This document shows positions 53,175-61,820 of a stretch of DNA of 64,000 nt, piece after piece (positions within the stretch are counted from its first letter, which is position 1; each line of letters begins with the position of its first letter). The translations under genes were made by a program, and so were the position numbers. Source of the DNA: Siphonobacter sp. BAB-5405 (lineage in GTDB: Bacteria; Bacteroidota; Bacteroidia; Cytophagales; Spirosomataceae); NCBI RefSeq assembly GCF_002872335.1, contig NZ_NJAG01000026.1, forward strand, positions 1 to 64,000, read 5' to 3'. The notes below the pieces were generated by a model, which had not been told where the DNA came from, made no database searches, and saw only the letters and a program-made list of their open reading frames with translations.

Positions 53175-53521
53175 TGAAACAATGGAGCCTGATGGGAGCC
53201 TTACTGCTCCTGAGTGTAGGAGCCTGGGCTCAGGGACCGGGTAGATTGACGTTGGGGGTAGGAAACAGCCGTGAAATTCGTCTGGGAAGTAATCCTGAGA
53301 TGGGTCATCAATGGACCTACGCGTTGAGCGACTCAAGCGTAGTGAAGATTACCAGTAAGTATCAGGCCAATAAGCCGCCTCGCCCCGGTGCTGGCGGTGA
53401 ACAGATCTATAGGGTCAAGGGCTTACGAAAAGGAACGACACTGTGGATTCTTAACTATGTCCCCTCCGACCCTACGCAAAAGCCCGCTCGTACGGTTCAT
53501 TATCTGATTACCGTACACTAA
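53174..53521 (+). CDS. Chagasin (I42) family protease inhibitor
   Basis: 115 residues. Signal peptide (MKQWSLMGALLLLSVGAWAQ), then the I42 immunoglobulin-like fold. The three inhibitory loop motifs are recognisable: 'SNPEMGHQW' (about 37-45, NPxxG-type), 'RPGAGGEQIYRVKG' (about 73-86, the GxGG loop) and 'KPARTVHY' near the end. Family members inhibit papain-type cysteine proteases. Here it would act in the periplasm or outside. Coupled by a one-base overlap to the molybdoenzyme gene, whose product appears cytoplasmic, so the pairing is not explained. Confidence 0.85.
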   Translation: MKQWSLMGALLLLSVGAWAQGPGRLTLGVGNSREIRLGSNPEMGHQWTYALSDSSVVKITSKYQANKPPRPGAGGEQIYRVKGLRKGTTLWILNYVPSDPTQKPARTVHYLITVH

Positions 53522-53659
53522 GGAATCGTGCTATTTTTCGTACCTTGCGGCCCCAACCGAAGCCGCTTTGGCTCGGGTACACCTAAGAAAAAAAGCTGAT
53601 TCGCTGTTAAAGGGCGTACGAAAGCCCGGACAGTCGATTGTTTCTCAAGATTTAGCCCT

Positions 53660-54319
53660 ATGACCATCCACCGAGAAGGTATTGCTACGTTGTCCCTGGC
53701 TCTGGCCATCTTGCTGGCCATTAATGCTACGATTGCCTACTTATTTCCGACCCAGACTTTGACCCGTCAGGTCGTGATCGTGGTGAGTATTATTGTCTAC
53801 TTAATCATTCTACAGTTTTTCAGAAGTCCCCGCCGTAAAACGGTTCAGGATTCCAAGCATATCATTGCCCCGGCGGACGGAAAAGTAGTAGTGATTGAAG
53901 AAACGGTTGAAACGGAGTACTTCAACGGTCCCCGCCGGCAGGTGAGTATCTTTATGTCGCCGATTAATGTGCACGTGAATCGTAGCCCGCTTTCCGGCAT
54001 GGTTTCTTTTTTCAAGTATCATCCCGGAAAATACCTGGTAGCTTGGCATCCCAAGTCCTCGACGGAAAACGAACGTACGACCATCGTGGTACGGCATGAA
54101 TCTGGCGTGGAAGTCATGTTTCGTCAGATTGCCGGAGCTTTGGCCCGCCGCATTTGCTGGTACGTAAAAGAAGGCGACGCGGTCACGCAGGGCGAAGAAT
54201 TTGGCTTCATCAAGTTCGGTAGCCGGGTGGATATTTTTCTCCCCTTAGACGCTAAGATTCTGGTTAAACTAGGCGATAAACCCGTGTCTGGTCAAACGGT
54301 AATTGCCGAGCTAGCCTAG
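53660..54319 (+). CDS. psd: Phosphatidylserine decarboxylase proenzyme
   Basis: Makes phosphatidylethanolamine from phosphatidylserine; the proenzyme cuts itself to form a pyruvoyl group. 219 residues, the short archaeal/Bacteroidota type. One or two N-terminal membrane segments (about 8-28 and 35-53), then the decarboxylase domain with 'APADGKVVVIEE' (about 69-80), 'SIFMSPINVHVNRSPLSG' (about 98-115) and the cleavage motif 'FGSRVDIFLP' (about 188-197; Gly-Ser bond). Transcribed alone, with a terminator. Confidence 0.93.
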   Translation: MTIHREGIATLSLALAILLAINATIAYLFPTQTLTRQVVIVVSIIVYLIILQFFRSPRRKTVQDSKHIIAPADGKVVVIEETVETEYFNGPRRQVSIFMSPINVHVNRSPLSGMVSFFKYHPGKYLVAWHPKSSTENERTTIVVRHESGVEVMFRQIAGALARRICWYVKEGDAVTQGEEFGFIKFGSRVDIFLPLDAKILVKLGDKPVSGQTVIAELA

Positions 54320-54342
54320 TTTCGCTTTTCATATATTCCTCT

Positions 54343-54371
54343 AAAGAGCAGCTTTAGGCTGCTCTTTTTTT
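54343..54371 (+). terminator. Rho-independent terminator after psd
   Basis: AAAGAGCAGC (54343-54352) pairs with GCTGCTCTTT (54358-54367), 5-base loop, then T-run. Confidence 0.92.
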
Positions 54372-54515
54372 GTGCTTATGCCTGAAAAGTCGGGGTCTTA
54401 ACGTTTTTTAAGTAAACTTTTTTGAAAAAACTTTTTTGCCTTTCCAACTTTCTGGTCTTCAAGAGGGTCTTTACCATACCTTTCCTGTAAAAGCCAATTT
54501 TTAAAATGAATAGTT

Positions 54516-54899
54516 ATGAAACGCATACTCGCTCTGGGAGGGCTTTTGCTGATTTTAGTATCCTGTGAAAAAGAGAAAATTTACCGGGATGACAGCGAGC
54601 GACTTCGTGGAATGGAGCAGGAGATTCTTGCCTTTATTCAGGACAAAGCCTGTCAGAGCGAGCGAGTGTGCGGTAGTATTGCCTTTGGTAGCAAACCCTG
54701 CGGTGGCCCCTGGAAATATCTGGTGTATTCATTGAAAACCGCCGACGTGGCCCGACTGGAAGAGAAAGTACAGAGTTACAATGAGTTAGAAAAGGAAGTA
54801 AATATCCGGGAAGGAAAAATCTCGGATTGCGTACAGGTAACTCCGGTAACGGTAGACTGCATTGATGGGCAATGCCTGCCTTATACAGTAAAGGACTGA
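54516..54899 (+). CDS. Small cysteine-rich lipoprotein of unknown function
   Basis: 127 residues. Lipobox 'LILVSC' with Cys at about residue 17, then an acidic linker. The domain has six further Cys, four of them in a central cluster ('ACQSERVCGSIAFGSKPCGG', then 'CVQVTPVTVDCIDGQC'), likely forming disulfides in the periplasm or at the surface. Family not recognised, although small Cys-rich lipoproteins of this layout are common in Cytophagales. First gene of the surface cluster; 126 bp before the LVIVD lipoprotein. Confidence 0.75.
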   Translation: MKRILALGGLLLILVSCEKEKIYRDDSERLRGMEQEILAFIQDKACQSERVCGSIAFGSKPCGGPWKYLVYSLKTADVARLEEKVQSYNELEKEVNIREGKISDCVQVTPVTVDCIDGQCLPYTVKD

Positions 54900-55025
54900 G
54901 TGACAGGTAGGTAAGGTAAACCGGAAATCATCCAATAAAGAAGTAGTAATCGGCTGTTCCTGCTGGAGCAACCCGGATCTTCGCGTCTTTAACCCTTCAT
55001 TCACCTTATATCCTACGACTACTCG

Positions 55026-56351
55026 ATGAAAAAGCCTCTACTCGTATTCTTTCTGGCGGCATTTGGTCTTAGCTCCTGCGAAGACCAGTGTCAGCAAACC
55101 CGTGTATACCGCCAGCTTTCCCCCTTTCAGGTTTCCTTGAGTGAATTACGCCAGAATGGGGTAGCCATTAAGGAAGCTACGGGTTTAGAAAATCCTGGTA
55201 AAATCTACGCCAAGGATAACTTTCTCTTCATCAATGAAGTAAAAAAGGGTATTCACATCATTGACAATACGGACCCGGCCAACCCCGTCAATGTATCCTT
55301 TATTAGTATTTTGGGTAATGCCGATATGGCGGTGAAAGGCAACACGTTGTATGCCGACAGTTATACGGATTTCTTGGTTTTTGATATTTCCAACCCCCGG
55401 CAACCGCTTCAATTGCAACGGATTACGAATGCTTTTCAGAGCGGTATGGTAGAAGGGATTAGCTGGTCTACAAACGCAGTGAATTGGGGAAATAGCCAGC
55501 AGGAGGCTACGACGATTATCGATTACACCCCTAACCTCATCACTCAGGTGACGGAAACGGACTGCGAAGGCAATACAACGAATCCAGGGGGTTGGGGCGG
55601 CTGGATGAATTTCGCTTCGTCTTCCATGTATTCCGATAGTAAAAGTTCCGGAGGAGGTCAGGGAAGCGGTACGGGTGGCTCGATGGCTCGTTTTGCCATT
55701 GTGAATAATATTCTGTACGCCGTTACGAACCAGAATATGCAGCTTTTCGACATTACGCAACCTAAAAATCCGCAAAAAGGCAATGTCGTTACGCTAGGCT
55801 GGGGCATTGAAACCATTTATCCGTATAAAGACCGCCTGTACGTAGGTTCTACGACGGGTATGCACATTCTTTCCAATGCCGATCCGAATAATCCCGTTCG
55901 CGTATCTACGCTAAGCCACGTGCGAGCCTGCGATCCGGTCGTAGTACACGATACGTATGCTTTTGTGACTCTACGGGCTCAACAGGGCAGTGCGACGTGT
56001 GGACCGGCCCAGAATAACCAACTGGATGTGATCGACGTCTCGAACATGTATAGCCCGAAACTACTGAAAAGCTTTCCCATGCAGGAGCCTTACGGGCTGG
56101 GCGTGGATCACCCAACCCTGTTCGTTTGCGAAGGCAAGTACGGCCTGAAAAGCTATGATGTGAGCGATCCTTTACAACTGGATAAAAAATTGCTCAACCA
56201 CTTCAAGGGCATGGATGCGTACGATGTGATTCCGCTCAATAGCAAAGTGCTGATGCTGATTGGAAAGGATGGTTTCTATCAATACGATTACAGTAATCGG
56301 AACAATCCCAAACTGATAAGCAAAATTCCCGTACGACGTAAAGACCTCTAA
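55026..56351 (+). CDS. LVIVD-repeat lipoprotein (beta-propeller-like)
   Basis: 441 residues. Lipobox 'GLSSC' (Cys about 18). Several LVIVD-type repeats typical of bacterial surface beta-propeller proteins: 'GIHIIDNTDPANPVNVSFI' (about 75-93), 'FLVFDISNPRQPLQLQ' (about 116-131), 'MQLFDITQPKNPQKG', 'LDVIDVSNMYSPKLLKS' and 'LKSYDVSDPLQLDKK'. A Gly/Ser/Trp-rich insertion (about 184-222) interrupts the repeats. Surface display is inferred from the lipobox and fold. Nine bases before the first barrel gene, so co-transcribed with it. Confidence 0.88.
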   Translation: MKKPLLVFFLAAFGLSSCEDQCQQTRVYRQLSPFQVSLSELRQNGVAIKEATGLENPGKIYAKDNFLFINEVKKGIHIIDNTDPANPVNVSFISILGNADMAVKGNTLYADSYTDFLVFDISNPRQPLQLQRITNAFQSGMVEGISWSTNAVNWGNSQQEATTIIDYTPNLITQVTETDCEGNTTNPGGWGGWMNFASSSMYSDSKSSGGGQGSGTGGSMARFAIVNNILYAVTNQNMQLFDITQPKNPQKGNVVTLGWGIETIYPYKDRLYVGSTTGMHILSNADPNNPVRVSTLSHVRACDPVVVHDTYAFVTLRAQQGSATCGPAQNNQLDVIDVSNMYSPKLLKSFPMQEPYGLGVDHPTLFVCEGKYGLKSYDVSDPLQLDKKLLNHFKGMDAYDVIPLNSKVLMLIGKDGFYQYDYSNRNNPKLISKIPVRRKDL

Positions 56352-56359
56352 TTAGCCTT

Positions 56360-57109
56360 ATGAAACATTTAGTGTGGCTAGTACTGCTAACTACTGGGTT
56401 TGCTCAGGGGCAGACGAATCAGTTGTACCTACGCGGCGGATTGAGCCGATCGCACTTTACGGGAGAAAGTGCTTCTTCAAAAACGCAACTCTGGACGAGT
56501 AATGAAATAAATTACCCCGGTATTTGGCCTGCTCAAATGACCCGTGCAAGCAACTTTTTAGGGAATAGGTTTAAATCCGGATTTACGGGCGGCCTGGGCT
56601 GGCGGCATCGGTTGAGTACGCACTGGGCCTTTCGTACGGAGCTGAATTACGAACAAGCCGGAGGAAGAATTGATCAATTGCGGAATACGCCAACGAAACA
56701 GATCGCCTACGGCCCACCGATCCGTTTCATGCGGGATCTCATCAGCCTACCCCTACTGGCCGAATACAATCAGCCCCTGAGTTCCCGCTGGCGGCTGTAT
56801 GGATTCGCAGGACTACAAATAGCGTATCAATTAAAGGCTTTGGAAAAAGGAAGAATTGACGAACCCTGGAGGTCCAGTCTGCCTACATTTTACGAATACA
56901 TGTATAACCGGAATGAAACCTACCGACAGACGGATTTTGGCGGCCTTCTGGGCCTGGGTACGCAGGGCGAATGGTTTGGTCAGCAGGTGGGCTTGGAAAT
57001 TCGGTACCAGACTGGTTTGTTAAACGTGGTTAGTCCCAACATGACCGGAAAGCAACGGGGTCGTATGGAATCCTTTCAGGCCTCTGTCCTTTACTACCTA
57101 CCCTTATGA
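56360..57109 (+). CDS. Outer-membrane beta-barrel protein (PorT-like)
   Basis: 249 residues. Signal peptide (MKHLVWLVLLTTGFAQGQ), then strand-rich sequence with the usual glycine and aromatic pattern ('GFTGGLGWRHRLSTHWAFRTELNYEQAGGRI', 'LPLLAEYNQPLSSRWRLYGFAGLQIAYQLKA', 'FGGLLGLGTQGEWFGQQVGLEIRYQTGL'), matching the outer-membrane OMP_b-brl family of Bacteroidota. The ATG is nine bases after the LVIVD gene. Its last four bases overlap the next barrel gene (ATGA). Confidence 0.85.
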   Translation: MKHLVWLVLLTTGFAQGQTNQLYLRGGLSRSHFTGESASSKTQLWTSNEINYPGIWPAQMTRASNFLGNRFKSGFTGGLGWRHRLSTHWAFRTELNYEQAGGRIDQLRNTPTKQIAYGPPIRFMRDLISLPLLAEYNQPLSSRWRLYGFAGLQIAYQLKALEKGRIDEPWRSSLPTFYEYMYNRNETYRQTDFGGLLGLGTQGEWFGQQVGLEIRYQTGLLNVVSPNMTGKQRGRMESFQASVLYYLPL

Positions 57110-57657
57110 AGCAAATTCTATTCTTTATCCTGCTGAGTAGCTCCGTGTATGCTCAGGTGAACCAACGCCGAGGGTATACGAACCATACGGAGATGGGTAT
57201 ATTACTGGGCCGGGTAGCGTTCAACAACCAGCCGGCCATAAGCAAGGCCAGTTTTTCAGCACTGACTTTTAACGGATACCGATTTATTCCCGCTTTGGCC
57301 GTAGGACTTACCGTGGGCGTTGACGCGTATCGAACGCAAATGATTGTGCCGCTATCGCTCGGCTTACGGGGCGATTTCCTGAAAAATCAAAAAGTAACGC
57401 CTTTTTATGCACTCGACGTGGGAAAAGGCATGACCGGGCTGATCAAAAACAATACGCTTTCGTACAAGCGAGGCGGTCTTCACCTGAATCCGGCTCTGGG
57501 CTTACGCTTTGCTACCGGAGGCGGTTCGAGTTTGAGCTGGAGTGTAGGGTACAAACGTCAGTTGTTATCCAGCGGTATTGAAAACGGCTACGGCGAAGGA
57601 GTATATTACGACTATGCTTATAATCGCTTTTCGATGCGAATGGGGATGAGCTTTTGA
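57106..57657 (+). CDS. Small outer-membrane protein, second barrel of the cluster
   Basis: 183 residues. Signal peptide (MKQILFFILLSSSVYAQ) and a strand-rich body ('GYTNHTEMGILLGRVAFNN', 'FIPALAVGLTVGVDAYRTQMIVPLSLGLRG', 'LNPALGLRFATGGGSSLSWSVGYKRQLL'), consistent with an eight-stranded barrel. Overlaps the previous gene by ATGA, so translation is coupled. Ends at a pair of terminators. Function unknown. Confidence 0.8.
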   Translation: MKQILFFILLSSSVYAQVNQRRGYTNHTEMGILLGRVAFNNQPAISKASFSALTFNGYRFIPALAVGLTVGVDAYRTQMIVPLSLGLRGDFLKNQKVTPFYALDVGKGMTGLIKNNTLSYKRGGLHLNPALGLRFATGGGSSLSWSVGYKRQLLSSGIENGYGEGVYYDYAYNRFSMRMGMSF

Positions 57658-57665
57658 ATAAAAAA

Positions 57666-57744
57666 GAGCCGGCATAAACCGGCTCCTGTTGACTTTTTAT
57701 TTGGTGTTAAGGCGAACAAGCCCGGAGTCTTTGCTCCGGGTTTT
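57666..57744 (+). terminator. Two tandem terminator hairpins
   Basis: GAGCCGG (57666-57672) with CCGGCTC (57679-57685), followed after seven bases by T5, and CCCGGAG (57721-57727) with CTCCGGG (57734-57740) followed by T4. They end the surface cluster just before the convergent M28 gene. Confidence 0.75.
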
Positions 57745-57751
57745 GTATTGC

Positions 57752-59209
57752 TTACCAACGCCATTCTTTGCCGAGCATAAGTTCGTCCTTCAAACCCTGT
57801 TTTTCCAGAAACGCTTTCGTTTGTTCGGAAGTGAGTTTACGAGTCGGAAGTTCGGGAGCATTCGCCAGGGCGTACAACATCATGGCCGTGTAGCGAACCG
57901 TATTCCGCAAGCCTTCTTTATCCACTTTATCAAACGTATCCAGATTGGTATGGTACGTACGACCTACCGTTGGCGGTAAGTGGCCCAGCGGTGTTAGCGT
58001 GGGAATACCTTCCAGCATAAAGGGCTGATGATCGGAATGCAAACCGGCCCGGTTCATGATTTCATTTTTGTAATTGGGCTCTACAGCCTGAATCTGACTG
58101 CCAACCTGGTTGCAAAAAGCTTCCATGGCATCCCAGCCAGAAATATTCATCCCGGAAGGCTGATTGGTCATATCCAGATTAATCATGTACTGAATACGGT
58201 CCAGCGTGTTGGCCTGTTTGGCAGCTTTCACGTACGCTTTTGAACCCAGTAATCCCTGTTCTTCACCCATAAATAAGACGAATTCAATCGTTCGACGAGG
58301 CTTCAGGTTGAGTTTTTTCAGCGTACGGGCAATGTCCATAATCGCAAACGATCCCAGGCCGTTGTCAATAGCTCCCGTAGCCAGATCCCAGCTGTCGAGG
58401 TGGGCTCCGATCACAATTTTATCTTTACTTCTTCCCTTGAGCGTCGCGACAATATTTCGGGCCTGTACTTTCCGGCTGTTGTTTCGCATATCAACCAGAG
58501 CCATAAGCTTTTCTTCCGCCATCCATTCCCGAATTCGTTGTCCGCTTTCCAGTGAAATACAAACAGCAGGAATGGTAATCAGCGAACCGGTTACGGAAGC
58601 AGTACCCGTTAGCAGTACATTTCCCGGAACCGTGTTTACCATTACAATGCCCGCGGCCCCATACCGGCTGGCCAGAGCCGTTTTTTCCGAGCGGTGCAGA
58701 TTTTTCGTTCCTGGAGCAGCTCCCAGTAATCCAAGGTTAGCCAGTACCACCCGACCCGAGATGCGGGCTTTCTGAGCTTCAAAATCGGCTTCCAGACCAT
58801 TGCCAACGTCAACCAGATCCGCACTTACATTCGCCTCCAGGGGTGAATGAGCCAGAGCTACGACGGGAATGTCCTGAAAATTGTCGCTTTTGCGGGGGGC
58901 AATGGCCAGGGTTACGGTATCACGACTCCAGGCTTCGAGATCAAAAGGCTGGTACGATACGTCACGAAAGCCGTAACTTCTGAGCAGATCGTACGCATAA
59001 GTTTCCGCTTTTTGCCCGTTGGAACTACCCGTAAGACGATGTCCAATCAGGCGAGTCGCCTCACCTAGTTTTTCGTACGCTTGAGAACGGGTTTCTACTT
59101 CCGTGTTAATTCGACTAAATACACTACCAAGCTCATCAGGAATAAGGGTTGATGTCAGACAAACCAGCACCACTGCGACCCAAGCGTAGCGGTAGAAAGG
59201 GGATTTCAT
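57752..59209 (-). CDS. M28 family metallopeptidase with PA domain
   Basis: 485 residues from the ATG at 59209 (MKSPFYRYAWVAVVL); the frame opens with TTG at 59227, which is less likely. Signal or anchor segment (about 7-26), then an N-terminal region with a PA-type insertion (about 110-215), then the zinc peptidase: 'GAHLDSWDLATGAIDNGLGS' (about 268-287; His and bridging Asp), 'FMGEEQGLLGSKAY' (about 311-324; catalytic Glu pair), 'NLDMTNQPS' (about 341) and 'YHTNLDTFDKV' (about 431-441; last His). Probably an aminopeptidase secreted to the periplasm or surface. Confidence 0.9.
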   Translation of the reverse strand: MKSPFYRYAWVAVVLVCLTSTLIPDELGSVFSRINTEVETRSQAYEKLGEATRLIGHRLTGSSNGQKAETYAYDLLRSYGFRDVSYQPFDLEAWSRDTVTLAIAPRKSDNFQDIPVVALAHSPLEANVSADLVDVGNGLEADFEAQKARISGRVVLANLGLLGAAPGTKNLHRSEKTALASRYGAAGIVMVNTVPGNVLLTGTASVTGSLITIPAVCISLESGQRIREWMAEEKLMALVDMRNNSRKVQARNIVATLKGRSKDKIVIGAHLDSWDLATGAIDNGLGSFAIMDIARTLKKLNLKPRRTIEFVLFMGEEQGLLGSKAYVKAAKQANTLDRIQYMINLDMTNQPSGMNISGWDAMEAFCNQVGSQIQAVEPNYKNEIMNRAGLHSDHQPFMLEGIPTLTPLGHLPPTVGRTYHTNLDTFDKVDKEGLRNTVRYTAMMLYALANAPELPTRKLTSEQTKAFLEKQGLKDELMLGKEWRW

Positions 59210-59391
59210 TGTGGGTATACCGTTCAATCGTTAAAGAATAAGATTAAGCTTGTGACAAAAACCGTGCTTGCGGATAGGAAAGTTCGCTCGTTTGCTTCCA
59301 TGGATGAACAAAAATAAACATTACAACTAGCTTATACAGAGGATTGAACGGGATTCTCAAAAATAAATTTTCAAAAAAAGTAAGCAAAACC

Positions 59392-59422
59392 TTGACGAGG
59401 GGACCTCTTTGTGCTACTTTTG
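59392..59422 (+). promoter_or_regulatory. tRNA-Leu promoter (-33/-7)
   Basis: TTG at 59392-59394, a 20-base spacer and TACTTTTG at 59415-59422 match the Bacteroidota TTTG/TAnnTTTG promoter. It is the clearest promoter in the window and starts transcription about 13 bases before the tRNA. The remaining 180 bp back to the M28 gene holds nothing I can name. Confidence 0.75.
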
Positions 59423-59441
59423 CAATCCCAAAGCCAAAGAT

Positions 59442-59528
59442 ACCGAAGTGGTGGAATTGGTAGACACGCACGTTTCAGGGGCGTGTGTCTTTACGGACAT
59501 GCGGGTTCGAGTCCCGCCTTCGGTACCA
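59442..59528 (+). tRNA. tRNA-Leu (anticodon CAG)
   Basis: Class II tRNA with a perfect 7 bp acceptor stem ACCGAAG/CTTCGGT, D-loop 'AATTGGTAGAC', anticodon loop TTCAGGG giving anticodon CAG (codon CUG), a long variable arm ('TGTCTTTACGGACA') as expected for Leu, T-loop 'GGTTCGAGTCC', discriminator A and an encoded CCA. Flanked by a good promoter and its own terminator, so it is a single-gene transcript. Confidence 0.97.
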
Positions 59529-59537
59529 CTTTACGAG

Positions 59538-59561
59538 AAGCCCGCTCCAAGCGGGCTTTTT
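59538..59561 (+). terminator. Rho-independent terminator of tRNA-Leu
   Basis: AAGCCCGC (59538-59545) pairs with GCGGGCTT (59551-59558), 5-base loop, then T-run. Confidence 0.92.
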
Positions 59562-59590
59562 GTTTGTTAGGCCCCTCTCCTGGGTGCAAT

Positions 59591-59619
59591 AAAAAAGCTG
59601 TCAGCGAGAAGCTGACAGC
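59591..59619 (-). terminator. Rho-independent terminator of mqo
   Basis: Minus strand: GCTGTCAGC and GCTGACAGC pair across a 5-base loop and are followed by TTTTTTATT. It lies 32 bases after the mqo stop. Confidence 0.9.
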
Positions 59620-59650
59620 CTGGTATATGTACTGCATTAGAAGCGTCTTT

Positions 59651-61162
59651 CTATACTTCTACCCCATTTAATCCCAAAGCACGAGCCGTGCGATCGCGGG
59701 ATTTTTCCAATAGAGCTGCATCTTTAGCTAGTGATTTTCCGTAAGAAGGAATCATTTCCTGTAGCTTCTTCTGCCAAGCTTCGGAGTTTGATTTTTCCGC
59801 AAAACAACGCTTGAGCAAGTCGAGCATAATGGCTACGGAAGTAGAAGCCCCCGGAGAAGCTCCCAAAAGGGCCGCAATGGAGCCATCAGCGGCACTAACG
59901 ACCTCCGTGCCGAATTCCAGAATTCCGCCTTTCTTGGGGTCTTTTTTGATCACCTGTACCCGTTGACCAGCCACTTCGAGTTTCCAGTCTTCCAGACGGG
60001 CCGAGGGCATATAATCTTTGAGAGCGTTCAGACGATCTTCCGGTGACTGACGTACCTGATCAATCAGATATTTGGTCAGCGGAATATTTTGAATACCTGC
60101 CGCCATCATAGGACCAATGTTATTCAGCTTGATTGATTTGGGTAAATCGAGGTACGACCCGTTTTTCAAAAACTTCGTCGAGAAACCGGCGTAAGGTCCG
60201 AAAAGCAATGCTTTCTTCCCATCAATTACCCGCGTATCCAGGTGAGGCACCGACATCGGAGGCGAACCTACGGCTGCTTTGCCGTATACTTTAGCCTGGT
60301 GACGTTCGATGATAGCCGGATCCGTACAAACCAGCCACTGACCGCTTACGGGGAATCCACCGAAGCCTTTTCCCTCCTTGATTCCTGATTTTTCGAGTAG
60401 ATGCAGCGAACCGCCACCCGCTCCGATGAATACGAAAGGCGTTAGTAAGTCACGCTTTTTACCGCCTTTACGGTTTTTTACTTCAATTTTCCAGCGACCG
60501 TCGCGTTGGCGATCAATATCCCGAACTTCATGATTGAGTGAAAGCGATACGCCGGGCAAACCCTTCAAATAGTTAAAGATACGGCGGGTAAGTTCACCGA
60601 AATTGACATCGGTACCAATGTCCATTCGGGTAGCGGCGATTTTTTCATTCGGGTCACGCCCTTCCGTAATAAGCGGGGCCCACTCGCCAATCTCCGCAGG
60701 ATCTTCGGAGTAGAGCATGCCCTTGAAGAGGTGATTCTTCGTCAGGGCCTGATACCGCTTCTTCAGGTAATCCACATTGTCATTCCCCCAGACAAAGCTC
60801 ATGTGCGGTGTATTGACAATGAAGTCCTGCGGTGATGTAACAATATTTTTTTCCACCAAATACGCCCAGAATTCGCGAGATAATTCAAACGACTCGGCAA
60901 TTTTAATGGCTTTGTTAATTTCAACGGAGCCGTCGGGTTTTTGCGGCGTATAGTTCAATTCGCAGAAGGCCGAGTGACCCGTACCCGCGTTGTTCCAGGC
61001 ATCGGAACTCTCCGCAGTCACTACATCCAGGCGTTCAAAGATTTCAATCGTCAGGTCGGGTTGCAATTCTTTGAGCATCATCCCCAGGGTGGCACTCATA
61101 ATCCCGGCACCAATCAATACGACGTCAGGGTCATTATTTACAGATTTTTTACTGGTATTCAT
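59651..61162 (-). CDS. mqo: Malate:quinone oxidoreductase
   Basis: Membrane-associated FAD enzyme that oxidises malate to oxaloacetate and passes electrons to the quinone pool, bypassing or supplementing NAD-linked malate dehydrogenase. 503 residues, full length. FAD-binding 'DVVLIGAGIMSATLGMML' (about 13-30), the family motif 'SDAWNNAGTGHSAFCELNYTP' (about 53-73) and 'FIGAGGGSLHLL' (about 247-258) are typical of MQO. Next on the strand is the 682 bp gap and lpd. Transcribed alone. Confidence 0.96.
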   Translation of the reverse strand: MNTSKKSVNNDPDVVLIGAGIMSATLGMMLKELQPDLTIEIFERLDVVTAESSDAWNNAGTGHSAFCELNYTPQKPDGSVEINKAIKIAESFELSREFWAYLVEKNIVTSPQDFIVNTPHMSFVWGNDNVDYLKKRYQALTKNHLFKGMLYSEDPAEIGEWAPLITEGRDPNEKIAATRMDIGTDVNFGELTRRIFNYLKGLPGVSLSLNHEVRDIDRQRDGRWKIEVKNRKGGKKRDLLTPFVFIGAGGGSLHLLEKSGIKEGKGFGGFPVSGQWLVCTDPAIIERHQAKVYGKAAVGSPPMSVPHLDTRVIDGKKALLFGPYAGFSTKFLKNGSYLDLPKSIKLNNIGPMMAAGIQNIPLTKYLIDQVRQSPEDRLNALKDYMPSARLEDWKLEVAGQRVQVIKKDPKKGGILEFGTEVVSAADGSIAALLGASPGASTSVAIMLDLLKRCFAEKSNSEAWQKKLQEMIPSYGKSLAKDAALLEKSRDRTARALGLNGVEV

Positions 61163-61639
61163 AGGGAAATACGGTTACTTTCAATGGAATGAATCGGAGC
61201 CTTTCCGTTATGCTAACAAGTTTGTAATCAATCAAGTAAAGAAGTTCGTGCCAGGTTTTATCCCTGCTAACGATTCCTCAGGCAGAAAGCATTTGAAATG
61301 AGCTTTCAAAAATATCGGTTATCCACAAAATTTTACTCCTTTTACCGCAGGATGTTGGTATTTTGTTATAGTTTCTCCTGAAAAAAGGCTTGTAGACCTT
61401 CTTGAATACGGTTTAAATTAGACGTATACACGCGTCAAAAGAAAAACCAAGTATTCAACTTTCCTTGATAAGGAAGAGTTTTCGAAAACGCTAATAAATA
61501 CATACCAGCTTCCTGTTGGTAGCCGTGGATTCTTACTCCCAAGCACCTGATTATCACAAATTGTAGACGTTGAAAGTTCCGGGAAACCCTGGAAAAAAAG
61601 AGGAGTTTTGAGTTGTTAGTTCAGAGCTTACCGATTGTA

Positions 61640-61758
61640 CCATGGGTGTAACCCATGGCTAATCCTATTGAACCCCTCTGGGGTTAGCATGCTCAGTTGT
61701 ATCGTATTACCCAAACCCGAAGGGGTTCAATAGGATTAGCCCCGTATGCAATGCGGGG
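61640..61758. repeat. REP/BIME-like palindromic element
   Basis: GCTAATCCTATTGAACCCC (61658-61676) has a perfect 19 bp inverted copy at 61722-61740. Each copy is flanked by smaller palindromes: CCATGGGT/ACCCATGG (61640-61658) and AACCCC-TCT-GGGGTT (61671-61685) on the left; AACCC-GAA-GGGGTT (61714-61727) and CCCCG...CGGGG (61740-61758) on the right. The nested layout is that of a pair of REP units in opposite orientation (BIME). Such elements are often moved by RAYT transposases encoded elsewhere. Confidence 0.7.
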
Positions 61759-61784
61759 ATCAAGGGTGAATTTAAACCTGAAAC

Positions 61785-61820
61785 AAAAAAACTCCCTTCC
61801 AAATCGCTTTGAAAGGGAGT
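61785..61820 (-). terminator. Rho-independent terminator of lpd
   Basis: Minus strand: ACTCCCTTTC and GAAGGGAGT form the stem, followed by a T7 run (plus-strand A-run 61785-61791). Confidence 0.85.

Noticed and set aside
55185-55775. 196-codon frame antisense to the LVIVD lipoprotein
   Set aside because: Lies wholly inside a well-supported gene and has no signal peptide, domain or promoter of its own.
58206-58775. 189-codon frame antisense to the M28 peptidase
   Set aside because: Ser/Arg-rich shadow frame of a clear enzyme gene.
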